Shown: piece by piece, positions 42,134 to 49,422 of the stretch
Position numbering within the stretch: position 1 is the stretch's first letter
Layout of the letters: every line of letters begins with the position of its first letter
Assembly: GCF_900454835.1 (NCBI RefSeq)
Contig: NZ_UGTM01000001.1
Location: forward strand, 372,501-436,500
Direction: 5' to 3'
Source: Prevotella denticola
GTDB lineage: Bacteria; Bacteroidota; Bacteroidia; Bacteroidales; Bacteroidaceae
DNA: 64,000 nucleotides
Made by a program: the position numbers and the translations under genes
The notes under the pieces: generated by a model
What the model saw: only the letters and a program-made list of their open reading frames with translations
Database searches by the model: none
What the model was told of the DNA's origin: nothing

Positions 42134-42141
42134 TATATTTG
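42134..42141 (+). promoter_or_regulatory. -7 box for the lipoprotein gene
   Basis: TATATTTG matches the consensus, 39 bp before the ATG at 42181; no clear -33 box. Confidence 0.5.
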
Positions 42142-42180
42142 CACTATACTTCTATCGGATTGACTAACTTTTAAACAGGA

Positions 42181-42708
42181 ATGAACATGAAACAACTGAA
42201 AACAATCAAACGTCTGACTGCCTTCGGCCTGTTGGTACTGATGACCGCCTGCTCCACAGAGAATACCGTTATCGGAAATGTCGGAGTAAGTGATGTGAAG
42301 TCGTCAGGCTGCAAGGCCTCTGCCTCGCAGCTGGATTCCCGTCCTGAATACTATAATAATTTTGTAGGACAGAAGTCTGTGCTGCATCTTACGCTCGGTG
42401 CGGATAACATCGTCAATGCACGCTTTGCCGACTTTATGGACAACTGTGCCATCGAACTGTTCCATGTTGATGCAAGCAGCAGCGAAGGGAAAATCGTCCT
42501 CGTTCTGTACCCCGATAAGGATATGGCGACAAACTGCATCTGCCGGTATGATATCGACTTTAAGATGCAGAACATCGTTCCCGGCAGCTATCAGCTGGAG
42601 GTGTACCATACTGCTGCTGACAAGCAGATCAGCAAGGACAATAGGGTCTATAGCGGCACCGTAAGCCTGGAGAATGGGAAAGAGGTTGTGCTGACAATGA
42701 GCCGGTAG
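42181..42708 (+). CDS. Hypothetical lipoprotein
   Basis: 175 aa. The lipobox LVLMTAC places the acylated Cys near residue 25, followed by STENTVIGN. The mature part has a predicted all-beta region (SVLHLTLGADNIVNARF, GSYQLEVYHTA, YSGTVSLENGKEVVLTM) and four further Cys residues (including CICRYD), which may form disulfides. No family recognised. It has its own promoter and is convergent with the DUF4276 gene, 35 bp away. Confidence 0.7.
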   Translation: MNMKQLKTIKRLTAFGLLVLMTACSTENTVIGNVGVSDVKSSGCKASASQLDSRPEYYNNFVGQKSVLHLTLGADNIVNARFADFMDNCAIELFHVDASSSEGKIVLVLYPDKDMATNCICRYDIDFKMQNIVPGSYQLEVYHTAADKQISKDNRVYSGTVSLENGKEVVLTMSR

Positions 42709-42743
42709 GAGGATAGTGTGGAAAGTATGGTCGTGTTACCCTT

Positions 42744-43409
42744 TTATTCAAGGGCTCCTTCCATACTTTCCACCCATGTTTTGAATCTGGGGCATTTCTC
42801 CAGCAGCTCAGACATCCTCACAGTATTGATAATATCTATTCCATGTAACACTTTATTATAACCGGGGATAAGTTTTTTCAATCGCACGGAAGGAGCCGTG
42901 TCGGGGTGGTTGTTAATGTCTTCGGGATTAGGATGTTGTTGGATGACATCTATTAATCCTTTGTAATCCATTTCGTTTCTTTCAAACAGGGAGTCTATCC
43001 CATTGATGGAAGCAAACACCAAAGCCTCAAATTCATGAAGTTGGATATAGGGGATGAAGTTATCGAATTGATGTTTTTGAGTGTCTTCCAAGTCTTTCTT
43101 TATTCTTGTTTCGAGCAGATCTGCTTGTTCCTTGTGCGTTTGTGTTGCTGTCAGATCACTGAAACCGGGAAAGTCTGAAGGCAGACGGTAGAAATCTATC
43201 ATCATTGATACGATTACATCTTTTTCATATATTGTGTTCAGAATGTCCTTTTTGATGTAAGAGTATTTGGAAACTCCCCCATGCGAGTGTTTTGTCTTGA
43301 AGCATTGTATGGTATTATACAGTCCTTTGGAACAGAAAAAAGGACGGAGTATATTATTGACGAAACTTTCTTCGGTTTCGCCTTCTACGATTATTACCAG
43401 TCTTTTCAT
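42744..43409 (-). CDS. DUF4276 (TOPRIM-like) protein
   Basis: 221 aa. It begins MKRLVIIVEGETEESFV, the TOPRIM-like glutamate motif of DUF4276, followed by VIVSMMIDFYRLPSDFPG (the acidic DxD-type position) and PYIQLHEFEALVFA. Related folds cleave nucleic acids in OLD and PARIS-type defence. Its ATG overlaps the stop of the AAA ATPase gene upstream (43406-43409), so the two act as a pair. Such ATPase plus TOPRIM-like pairs are often antiphage; here this is inference. Confidence 0.75.
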   Translation of the reverse strand: MKRLVIIVEGETEESFVNNILRPFFCSKGLYNTIQCFKTKHSHGGVSKYSYIKKDILNTIYEKDVIVSMMIDFYRLPSDFPGFSDLTATQTHKEQADLLETRIKKDLEDTQKHQFDNFIPYIQLHEFEALVFASINGIDSLFERNEMDYKGLIDVIQQHPNPEDINNHPDTAPSVRLKKLIPGYNKVLHGIDIINTVRMSELLEKCPRFKTWVESMEGALE

Positions 43410-44467
43410 AGCAATTTTGGTTGTCCGTTAATTATGCTTTTTGTCCATAATTCTCCTAAAGAGTAATCATTTAACCAGCTTTGCAGTGTGTCGTTGTTCA
43501 GTCTGTTGAAAGAGGATTGCCTGTCCTTGCGGTCTACAGTGATAATATCTTCAGCATCAAAGTTGTTGATAAGGTTTACCGACTGTGTGGATATGATAAC
43601 CTGACAATTTCTGGAAGCAACGGATTTTATCATACCAGCCAGCTTGACGATAGCTGTCGGGTGCAGGCCCAGTTCTGGTTCGTCAATGATAATAACTTTG
43701 GGCAAGGTAGGTTGTTGCAGTAGTGTGGCAAGAGCAATGAACCGTATGCTGCCATCAGATAAATCATTGGCATCGAAATACTTCTCGTTATTTTCCATAT
43801 CACTCCACTGTAAGTTGATCTGGCTTTCGTCGAGCAGAGATGGTGCAAGAGAGAAATTACCAAAGTAAGGCATAACAGAACGGATCGTCAGTTCTATCCT
43901 TTTCAGTGTCTTGGGATGTTTCTCTTGCAGCATATATAGAAACGCCGGGAGGTTGCTTCCGTCAGTCTTGAGAAAACGGTTGTCATTGATATTTGCACTG
44001 CTTCTCAACGGTGCGCCTTTACTTGTGTCATGGAAGTGGAAAATCTTGTAACTTTGGAGGTATTCTCTCAGCCACTTGTCGCTAAAGGTGGTTGAGTCTT
44101 TGATATAACTTTCATCTAAGTTAGAGACAACGTTGGGTCTTGATTGGTAGTAGCTTCTTTCTTCGGCGATAAACAGACTTCCGTTGTTCCGTGCCTGAAG
44201 CGTTACCCCATAGGCATTGTCGCCAAATTCCAGATAGCCTTTCAGTTCTTTGGTTTGCTTTCGCCCATAATGAAACAGTCTTTCTGCACTGTTCTGCATC
44301 GTATAGTTGTGCAGACGTTGCTCATAGATGATGTTTATCAGTCTGAAAAAAGAAATGAAGTTGGTTTTGCCAACACCATTTGAACCAATCAGTATATTGA
44401 TCGGTCTCAATTCTAAATCTACGTGGTGGATAGATTTGTAACCATCTATGATAATTCTGTTCAGCAT
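43406..44467 (-). CDS. AAA (ABC/OLD-like) ATPase paired with DUF4276
   Basis: About 353 aa from the ATG at 44467 (MLNRIIIDGYKSIHHVDLEL); the longer in-frame start at 44536 would lie upstream of the promoter. P-loop ILIGSNGVGKTNF, signature-like LSDGSIRFIALATLL, Walker B PKVIIIDEPELGLHP and ISTQSVNLIN are present, as in AAA_21/OLD-type ATPases. There is no nuclease domain of its own; the following DUF4276 gene probably supplies it. Likely a two-gene defence or stress module. Confidence 0.82.
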   Translation of the reverse strand: MLNRIIIDGYKSIHHVDLELRPINILIGSNGVGKTNFISFFRLINIIYEQRLHNYTMQNSAERLFHYGRKQTKELKGYLEFGDNAYGVTLQARNNGSLFIAEERSYYQSRPNVVSNLDESYIKDSTTFSDKWLREYLQSYKIFHFHDTSKGAPLRSSANINDNRFLKTDGSNLPAFLYMLQEKHPKTLKRIELTIRSVMPYFGNFSLAPSLLDESQINLQWSDMENNEKYFDANDLSDGSIRFIALATLLQQPTLPKVIIIDEPELGLHPTAIVKLAGMIKSVASRNCQVIISTQSVNLINNFDAEDIITVDRKDRQSSFNRLNNDTLQSWLNDYSLGELWTKSIINGQPKLL

Positions 44468-44507
44468 TGTGAAAATCTCATTATCGAAGTAATAAACAAT
44501 TCCATTG

Positions 44508-44538
44508 CAAATATACGATAAATTTATCATCTTCACAA
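44508..44538 (-). promoter_or_regulatory. Promoter of the AAA/DUF4276 operon
   Basis: On the minus strand, TTG (44538-44536), a 20-nt spacer and TATATTTG (44515-44508). This puts the start of transcription near 44503 and excludes the upstream ATG at 44536. Confidence 0.65.
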
Positions 44539-44629
44539 CTATTTTCCTGATAGAGGACTAAATACTATTTCATGGTGATTGATTAGATGTATTGTTAGGT
44601 GGATTCTGTTTTTGAGGTAACCTGCAATT

Positions 44630-44680
44630 AAATTCAAGCCGCAATGCTCCCTGCATTGTGGCTTGGATTTAGTTTTTCTT
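44630..44680 (+). terminator. Strong hairpin oriented for plus-strand transcripts
   Basis: 44630-44647 and 44653-44670 pair along 18 positions if G-U pairs are allowed in a plus-strand RNA, followed by agtttttcttt. A minus-strand RNA would have two mismatches and no long U tract. No plus-strand gene is visible upstream. Confidence 0.6.
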
Positions 44681-44697
44681 TATAAAAGCAGATTTTG

Positions 44698-45081
44698 TTA
44701 CTGCAACTGCATGATACCGTCTTTATTGACGCTCACGACGCCTTTTACTTTCCTGAAGTCGGCAATGGTTTTGTCGATGTCCTGGTTTTCATCAACCTTG
44801 ACGGCGACCCCGCTGAACTCCTTGTATTTGTAAAGGAGGGTACAGCCCTGCTTCTTGATGGCTTTCAGCAGGGGCTTGTTGCCGGTCTTCCTGTCGAAGA
44901 AGATGATCAATGTGTGGCTGACAGATGTCTTCTCCCTCTCACGTCTTTCCTTTTCCAGTCCTTCGCCCTCATCGTCACCATTCATAATCTGCTCTTTAAT
45001 TGGGCATTGTGCCATTGCTGTGGTAGACTGAACCAATAGGAAGCCTACCAATAATAGGCTCGCTTTAATGTATCTCATCAT
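44698..45081 (-). CDS. Secreted I9-like (protease propeptide-like) small protein
   Basis: 127 aa from the ATG at 45081 (MMRYIKASLLLVGFLLVQSTTAMA, signal peptide); a longer frame to 45129 passes over the promoter. The mature C-terminal ~70 residues (HTLIIFFDRKTGNKPLLKAI, YKYKEFSGVAVKVDENQ, FRKVKGVVSVNKDGIMQL) have the spacing of the inhibitor I9/subtilisin propeptide fold. No protease domain is attached, so it could be a stand-alone protease inhibitor or chaperone. An acidic/basic linker (DDEGEGLEKERREREKT) precedes the domain. The fold assignment is by eye. Confidence 0.6.
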   Translation of the reverse strand: MMRYIKASLLLVGFLLVQSTTAMAQCPIKEQIMNGDDEGEGLEKERREREKTSVSHTLIIFFDRKTGNKPLLKAIKKQGCTLLYKYKEFSGVAVKVDENQDIDKTIADFRKVKGVVSVNKDGIMQLQ

Positions 45082-45106
45082 ATTCTTTTCTTTTAAATAC
45101 GTGTTG

Positions 45107-45140
45107 CAAAGATAGAGGTAATTCTGCATATCACCACAAA
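45107..45140 (-). promoter_or_regulatory. Promoter of the I9-like gene
   Basis: Minus strand: TTTG (45140-45137), a 22-nt spacer and TATCTTTG (45114-45107), 26 bp before the ATG. The palindrome array at 45194-45281 lies about 55 bp further upstream. Confidence 0.6.
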
Positions 45141-45193
45141 GTCGTATGTTTTATTCTGCTCTCAAAGTAATTGTATAAAATTGTCTGCCGTTG

Positions 45194-45281
45194 TACAATT
45201 CATTGTATATTGTCATACAATCCGTTGTATACCTATATACAATCGGTTGTATAAAGTCATACAATCCGTTATACACTGTCT
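45194..45281. repeat. Array of four 22-bp palindromic repeats (TACAA-n4-TTGTA)
   Basis: TACAA starts at 45194, 45216, 45238 and 45260, and TTGTA (TTATA in the last) at 45203, 45225, 45247 and 45269, an exact 22-bp period. Cores are TACAATTCATTGTA, TACAATCCGTTGTA, TACAATCGGTTGTA and TACAATCCGTTATA. The array lies between the DUF6078 stop and the I9-like promoter and looks like a multi-site operator. Confidence 0.85.
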
Positions 45282-45343
45282 TATTAAAGACCGAGGTGAC
45301 AGTGTCGGGAGCGTAACCAACTATGCAAAACAACGTTGAAGAG

Positions 45344-45802
45344 TTATTTCTGGCGTGCTATTCGCATCAATGTCGGGTATTGCTCTTCGTATCTGTCGAA
45401 CTCAATAAGGTTTCCGTCATACCCCATGTCAGTGATGGCAGAACGGATGCAGGACTGCTCCTTTTCTGTTATTGCGCGCCGTTGCTGTTTGATATGATAG
45501 TAGAGTGAAGTGCTGAAACAAGACATTACCTCCTGTTTGACACGATGAAGATCGGCCGCCCGCACATTGTCATAAATGTGGGAGATGCCCCATGCGAAGC
45601 GTTCTTTGCGGTCGGCATCATAGGCGGGACAGGGCTGCCTGCCGGTTATCACCTGTGGATTGGTAACGGTGAAATACTCCCGTGTGTTCGTATGGAGCAG
45701 GGTGTAGGCTGTGTGGCGCAGGCATTGATTGGCTTTCGGACAGTTCGTACCGGCACAGTGAGCGTAGTTGTAGTCCAATTGATTGTATTCTTCTTGGTTC
45801 AT
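45344..45802 (-). CDS. DUF6078 family protein (copy 2)
   Basis: 152 aa from the ATG at 45802 (MNQEEYNQLDYNYAHC). The N-terminal cysteine cluster (HCAGTNCPKANQCLRH, later CPAYDADRKE) and the core RFAWGISHIYDNV, then VKQEVMSCFSTSLYYHIKQQRR, match the first DUF6078 protein at 11409-11834. The cysteine spacing suggests metal binding. Function unknown. It sits upstream of the four-palindrome array and downstream of the acyl-CoA dehydrogenase terminator. Confidence 0.65.
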   Translation of the reverse strand: MNQEEYNQLDYNYAHCAGTNCPKANQCLRHTAYTLLHTNTREYFTVTNPQVITGRQPCPAYDADRKERFAWGISHIYDNVRAADLHRVKQEVMSCFSTSLYYHIKQQRRAITEKEQSCIRSAITDMGYDGNLIEFDRYEEQYPTLMRIARQK

Positions 45803-45823
45803 GATTCGGATTCCGTGATAGGG

Positions 45824-45857
45824 AAAAAGATGGGGAGGACGTGTTGACATCCTCCCC
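45824..45857 (-). terminator. Terminator of the acyl-CoA dehydrogenase operon
   Basis: ggggagga (45832-45839) pairs perfectly with tcctcccc (45850-45857). On the minus strand the hairpin is followed by a U run (plus-strand aaaaaga, 45824-45830). It lies in the upstream region of the DUF6078 gene. Confidence 0.75.
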
Positions 45858-45887
45858 CCTCTTTAGATGTTTCTTGTGTATTGTTCG

Positions 45888-47621
45888 TTATGCTTCGGTA
45901 GGCTCGTCGTCTGTTGCCTTGAACTGCTCAAGGTCTTCCGGGTTGAAGGCTTTGATGTAAGCGGTGCTGCCGATCACCTCTTCTTCTGCCATACGGACGA
46001 AGACGTTGGCGGACTTCTTGAAGAGCTCCGGTGCCTTGGCGGCATCCTCGATGAGGAGGAGGGAACCGATGATGTCGGCAGTCATGTTATACAGCCGGCG
46101 TGCGAGGAAGTCGTGGACATCCTGGTTCTCGCCTGCATTCACCTTCTCGACCGCCTCTTCATAGAGCCGGACGAGGCGGGCGACACGGTCGCGCAGCGCC
46201 TTCATGCAGTCGCAGGCGAGTTCATCCTCAAGCATCTCTTTCATGATAGAGAGGTAAGTGCCGTTGGTGATGTAACGCACGGCAGCAACCACCTGCAGCT
46301 GCGTCGTTCCCTCATAGATGGAGAAGATACGTGCGTCACGGTACAGCCGCTGGCTCTTGTACTCCATGATGAAGCCGGAACCGCCGTGGATAGAGATGGC
46401 ATCGTAGGCGGTCTGGTTGGCGTATTCGGAGTTGATACCCTTTGCCAAGGGTGTGAACGCATCGGCCAGACGGGTATATTTCTTCATCTCCTGACGTTCC
46501 TCCGGTGTGAGCCTCTGGTCACGCGCAATGTCTTCCAGTGCTTTGTAGAGGTCGACGTAGCGTGCCGTCTGATACAGAAGAGAACGGCCGGCATCGAGTT
46601 TCGCCTTCATACGGGAGAGCATATCGTAGACAGCCGGGAACGTGATGATCTTCTTTCCGAACTGTGCGCGCTCCTTGGCGTATGCCAGTCCTTCGTTGTA
46701 AGCCTCCTGCTCGACACCGACCGACTGTGCGGCGATGCCGAGACGTGCGCCGTTCATCAGTGCCATCACGTACTTGATGAGGCCCATGCGTGTGTTGCCG
46801 CAGAGCTCTGCCTTCGCATTCTTATAGACCAGTTCGCAGGTAGGAGAGCCGTGGATGCCGAGTTTGTTTTCGATGTGGCGCACGTCAACGCCTCCGTTGC
46901 GCTTGTCATAGATGAACATGGACAGTCCGCGTCCGTCACGTGTACCCTCTTCCGAACGTGCAAGGACGAGGTGGATGTCGGAATCTCCGTTGGTGATGAA
47001 ACGCTTCACGCCGTTCAGTCGCCAGCAGTTTTCCTTTTCGTCGAAGGTAGCCTTGAGCATGACACGCTGGAGGTCGGATCCAGCATCAGGCTCAGTGAGG
47101 TCCATTGACATGGTCTCACCTGCGCAGATACGTGGGATGTACTTCTGACGCTGTTCCTCATTGCCGAACTCATAGAGTGTGTCGATGCACGACTGCAGTG
47201 ACCAGATGTTCTGGAAACCGGCATCGGCGGCAGCAATCACCTCGGACAGCATGGAGAAGACGACGTTCGGCAGGTTCAGACCGCCATAGCGGCGGGGCAT
47301 GGAGACACCCCACAGTCCGGCCTGACGTGTAGCCTCGATGTTTTCCAGCGTCTTGCTGGCATAGTGCATGCGGTTGTCGATGAGGTGCGGACCTTCCTGG
47401 TCGACAGCCTCGGCGTTCTGTGCGATGATGTTCGCCGCCACGTCGCCTGTGATGTCCAGGATGCGCTTGTAGTTCTCAATCGCATCTTCATAGTTCACCG
47501 GTGCGTCAGCGTGTGCAGCGGCATCAGCATAGTTACGTTCTTTCAGTTCTACGATGCGTTTCATCAACGGGTGCTCCAGATGGAACGCTATTTCCGGGTG
47601 GTCAGTATAATAATTTGCCAT
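45888..47621 (-). CDS. Acyl-CoA dehydrogenase
   Basis: 577 aa from the ATG at 47621 (MANYYTDHPEIAFHL). Acyl-CoA dehydrogenase features: AGETMSMDLTEPDAGSDLQ, LNGVKRFITNGDSD, RLGIAAQSVGVEQEAYNEGLAYAKERAQFG and ISIHGGSGFIMEYKSQRLYRDARIFSIYEGTTQLQ. A C-terminal helical extension makes it longer than the usual ~380 aa, as in the AidB/ACAD9-like branch. FAD-dependent; electrons go to the ETF encoded in the same cluster (48234-50292). The acyl substrate is not evident. Confidence 0.93.
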   Translation of the reverse strand: MANYYTDHPEIAFHLEHPLMKRIVELKERNYADAAAHADAPVNYEDAIENYKRILDITGDVAANIIAQNAEAVDQEGPHLIDNRMHYASKTLENIEATRQAGLWGVSMPRRYGGLNLPNVVFSMLSEVIAAADAGFQNIWSLQSCIDTLYEFGNEEQRQKYIPRICAGETMSMDLTEPDAGSDLQRVMLKATFDEKENCWRLNGVKRFITNGDSDIHLVLARSEEGTRDGRGLSMFIYDKRNGGVDVRHIENKLGIHGSPTCELVYKNAKAELCGNTRMGLIKYVMALMNGARLGIAAQSVGVEQEAYNEGLAYAKERAQFGKKIITFPAVYDMLSRMKAKLDAGRSLLYQTARYVDLYKALEDIARDQRLTPEERQEMKKYTRLADAFTPLAKGINSEYANQTAYDAISIHGGSGFIMEYKSQRLYRDARIFSIYEGTTQLQVVAAVRYITNGTYLSIMKEMLEDELACDCMKALRDRVARLVRLYEEAVEKVNAGENQDVHDFLARRLYNMTADIIGSLLLIEDAAKAPELFKKSANVFVRMAEEEVIGSTAYIKAFNPEDLEQFKATDDEPTEA

Positions 47622-47651
47622 ATTAAAAGTGTAGTGGCCCCTCCCCCCTTT

Positions 47652-47672
47652 CCCCTCCCCCAAAGGGAGGGG
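47652..47672. repeat. REP-like palindrome 1
   Basis: cccctccc (47652-47659) and gggagggg (47665-47672), followed by agtagaatgttctgtt, which is shared in inverse orientation with the element at 49386. It is just upstream of the acyl-CoA dehydrogenase start. Confidence 0.75.
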
Positions 47673-47709
47673 AGTAGAATGTTCTGTTCCTGGTGGTTAG
47701 GGGTCTTCT

Positions 47710-48108
47710 TTATTCGTTGTTTATAAAATCGTTTATTTGTTCAGTGACGTTATCAAGTTCCGTGCAAATCTCATCATTCGTGAATCTAAGTACGTTGAAA
47801 CCCATGTCGTTGAGGCATTCTGTCCTCGTCGCATCATCTGTCATTTGCTGAGATTCATTATGATAAGCTCCATCAACCTCTATAACCAAGTTGTGAGAAA
47901 GACATACGAAGTCGACAATAAAGTCGCCGATCGGGTGTTGTCTTCTGAAGTGGCAATCACCCCTCATACCTCTTAGCTCGTTCCAAAGGATACTCTCTGC
48001 AAGCGTCATCTCCTTTCGATTCTCCTTTGCATAGTCCTTCAAGATATGATACCTGTCAGGTGATGAGGTTTCATAACCCAACTTCTTCTTTCTCCTATCC
48101 TCGCTCAT
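47710..48108 (-). CDS. DUF559 (VSR/PD-D/ExK-like) endonuclease-domain protein
   Basis: 132 aa. DUF559 signatures: KEMTLAESILWNELR, GDCHFRRQHPIGDFIVDFVCLSHNLVIEVDGAYHN (the D...ExDG nuclease core) and LNDMGFNVLRFTNDEI. These small proteins resemble very-short-patch-repair endonucleases; their role is not established. It lies inside the etfB-etfA-acyl-CoA dehydrogenase cluster on the same strand, with GC-rich palindromes on both sides, so it looks inserted rather than functionally linked. Confidence 0.88.
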   Translation of the reverse strand: MSEDRRKKKLGYETSSPDRYHILKDYAKENRKEMTLAESILWNELRGMRGDCHFRRQHPIGDFIVDFVCLSHNLVIEVDGAYHNESQQMTDDATRTECLNDMGFNVLRFTNDEICTELDNVTEQINDFINNE

Positions 48109-48196
48109 GGTGGATTGCGTGTCAGATAATAACGTCTTCTGAATATAAGTGGAATAGTCCTATTCCGTCCTTTCAACACCTCTCTGTACATTTCAC

Positions 48197-48232
48197 TCCC
48201 CTCCCTCTTGGGGAGGGGCCGGGGGAGGGGCC
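48197..48232. repeat. REP-like palindrome 2
   Basis: ctcccctccctcttggggag core followed by a second GGGGGAGGGG block, between etfA and the DUF559 gene; its tail gtgaaatg (read on the minus strand) is shared with the element at 49273. Confidence 0.75.
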
Positions 48233-48233
48233 G

Positions 48234-49256
48234 TTACTTACTGTTCTGCTTATAATACTTTATCAGCTTCGGCACTACCTCTTCAACGGTACCATTGATG
48301 ACATAATCGGCAATGGCATTGATGGGAGCGTCGGGGTCGTTGTTGATGGAGATGATGATGCCGCTGTCCTGCATACCGGCAATGTGCTGGATCTGGCCGG
48401 AGATGCCGCAGGCGATGTACACTTTCGGGTGGACGGTGACACCGGTCTGTCCGATCTGGCGGTCATGGTCAGCCCAGCCTGCATCCACGGCGGCACGGCT
48501 GGCACCTACTTCTCCATGGAGTTCCTTTGCCAGCTTGAAGAGCAGGTCGAAACCTTCCTTTGAGCCGACACCGTAGCCGCCGGCAACAACGATCGGCGCA
48601 CCCTTGAGGTTGTTCTGTGCAGGCTCGACATGACGGTCGATGACCTTTACCACATAGTCCACCTCCGGTACATACTTCGCTACATCAGGATAGACAACCT
48701 CGCCCTTTGCCTTGCCCTCATAGAGAGCCTTCTGCATGACACCCGAGCGGACGGTTGCCATCTGCGGACGGTGGTCAGGGTTGACGATGGTCGCCACGAT
48801 GTTGCCGCCGAAGGCAGGACGGATCTGATAGAGCAGGTGCTCGTAATGCTTGCCGGCTTTCTTGTCGTCGTAGTCGCCGATTTCAAGCTGTGTACAGTCG
48901 GCTGTCAGTCCGCTGGTCAGTGAGGACGATACACGTGGACCGAGGTCACGGCCGATTACAGTAGCCCCCATCAGGCAGATCTGCGGTTTCTCCTCTTTAA
49001 ACAGGTTCACCAGAATGTCCGTGTGCGGTGCTGATGTGTAAGGGAAGAGACCCTCGCCGTCGAAGACAAACAGCTTGTCTACACCGTAGGGAAGAATCTG
49101 GTCTTCCACTTTCCCCTTGATACCGCTGCCGGCAACAATGGCGTGGAGTTCCACGCCTAACTCGTTTGCGAGCTTGCGACCCTTGGTCAGCAGCTCTTGT
49201 GAAACCTCCTGTACGGTGGTTTCCTCTATTTCGCAATATACAAATACGTTGTTCAT
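48234..49256 (-). CDS. etfA: Electron transfer flavoprotein alpha subunit
   Basis: 340 aa from the ATG at 49256 (MNNVFVYCEIEETT). The FAD-binding C-terminal domain is clear: VAGGYGVGSKEGFDLLFKLA, SRAAVDAGWADHDRQIGQTG, VHPKVYIACGISGQIQHIAGM and IISINNDPDAPINAIADY. With EtfB it passes electrons from acyl-CoA dehydrogenases to the quinone pool or to other acceptors. It is separated from etfB by 166 bp of palindromic repeat DNA, which may tune read-through. Confidence 0.95.
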   Translation of the reverse strand: MNNVFVYCEIEETTVQEVSQELLTKGRKLANELGVELHAIVAGSGIKGKVEDQILPYGVDKLFVFDGEGLFPYTSAPHTDILVNLFKEEKPQICLMGATVIGRDLGPRVSSSLTSGLTADCTQLEIGDYDDKKAGKHYEHLLYQIRPAFGGNIVATIVNPDHRPQMATVRSGVMQKALYEGKAKGEVVYPDVAKYVPEVDYVVKVIDRHVEPAQNNLKGAPIVVAGGYGVGSKEGFDLLFKLAKELHGEVGASRAAVDAGWADHDRQIGQTGVTVHPKVYIACGISGQIQHIAGMQDSGIIISINNDPDAPINAIADYVINGTVEEVVPKLIKYYKQNSK

Positions 49257-49272
49257 AGGCCTCACCCCCGCC

Positions 49273-49294
49273 CCCCTCTCCGATTGGAGAGGGG
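49273..49294. repeat. REP-like palindrome 3
   Basis: cccctctcc-gatt-ggagagggg, perfect, followed by agtgaaatg, in the etfB-etfA gap. Confidence 0.8.
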
Positions 49295-49385
49295 AGTGAA
49301 ATGCTTCACTTGCTGGGGGATTTTCTTATGTTTATATGATATCTCCCCATAATGTTCTATCTTATGTTTGACAGAACATTCTACG

Positions 49386-49407
49386 CCCCTCTCCATTCGG
49401 AGAGGGG
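49386..49407. repeat. REP-like palindrome 4
   Basis: cccctctcc-attc-ggagagggg, perfect, preceded by acagaacattctacg, the inverse of the tail at 47673-47690. It lies just downstream of the etfB stop. Confidence 0.8.
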
Positions 49408-49422
49408 TTGGGGGAGAGGCTT

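Noticed and set aside
45194..45281. CRISPR array
   Set aside because: The 22-bp units are contiguous with no unique spacers, and no cas genes are in the window.
45151..45333. 60-aa minus-strand ORF
   Set aside because: It is the translated 22-bp palindrome array.
45867..47108. 413-aa plus-strand ORF
   Set aside because: Exact antisense of the acyl-CoA dehydrogenase; no recognisable motifs of its own.
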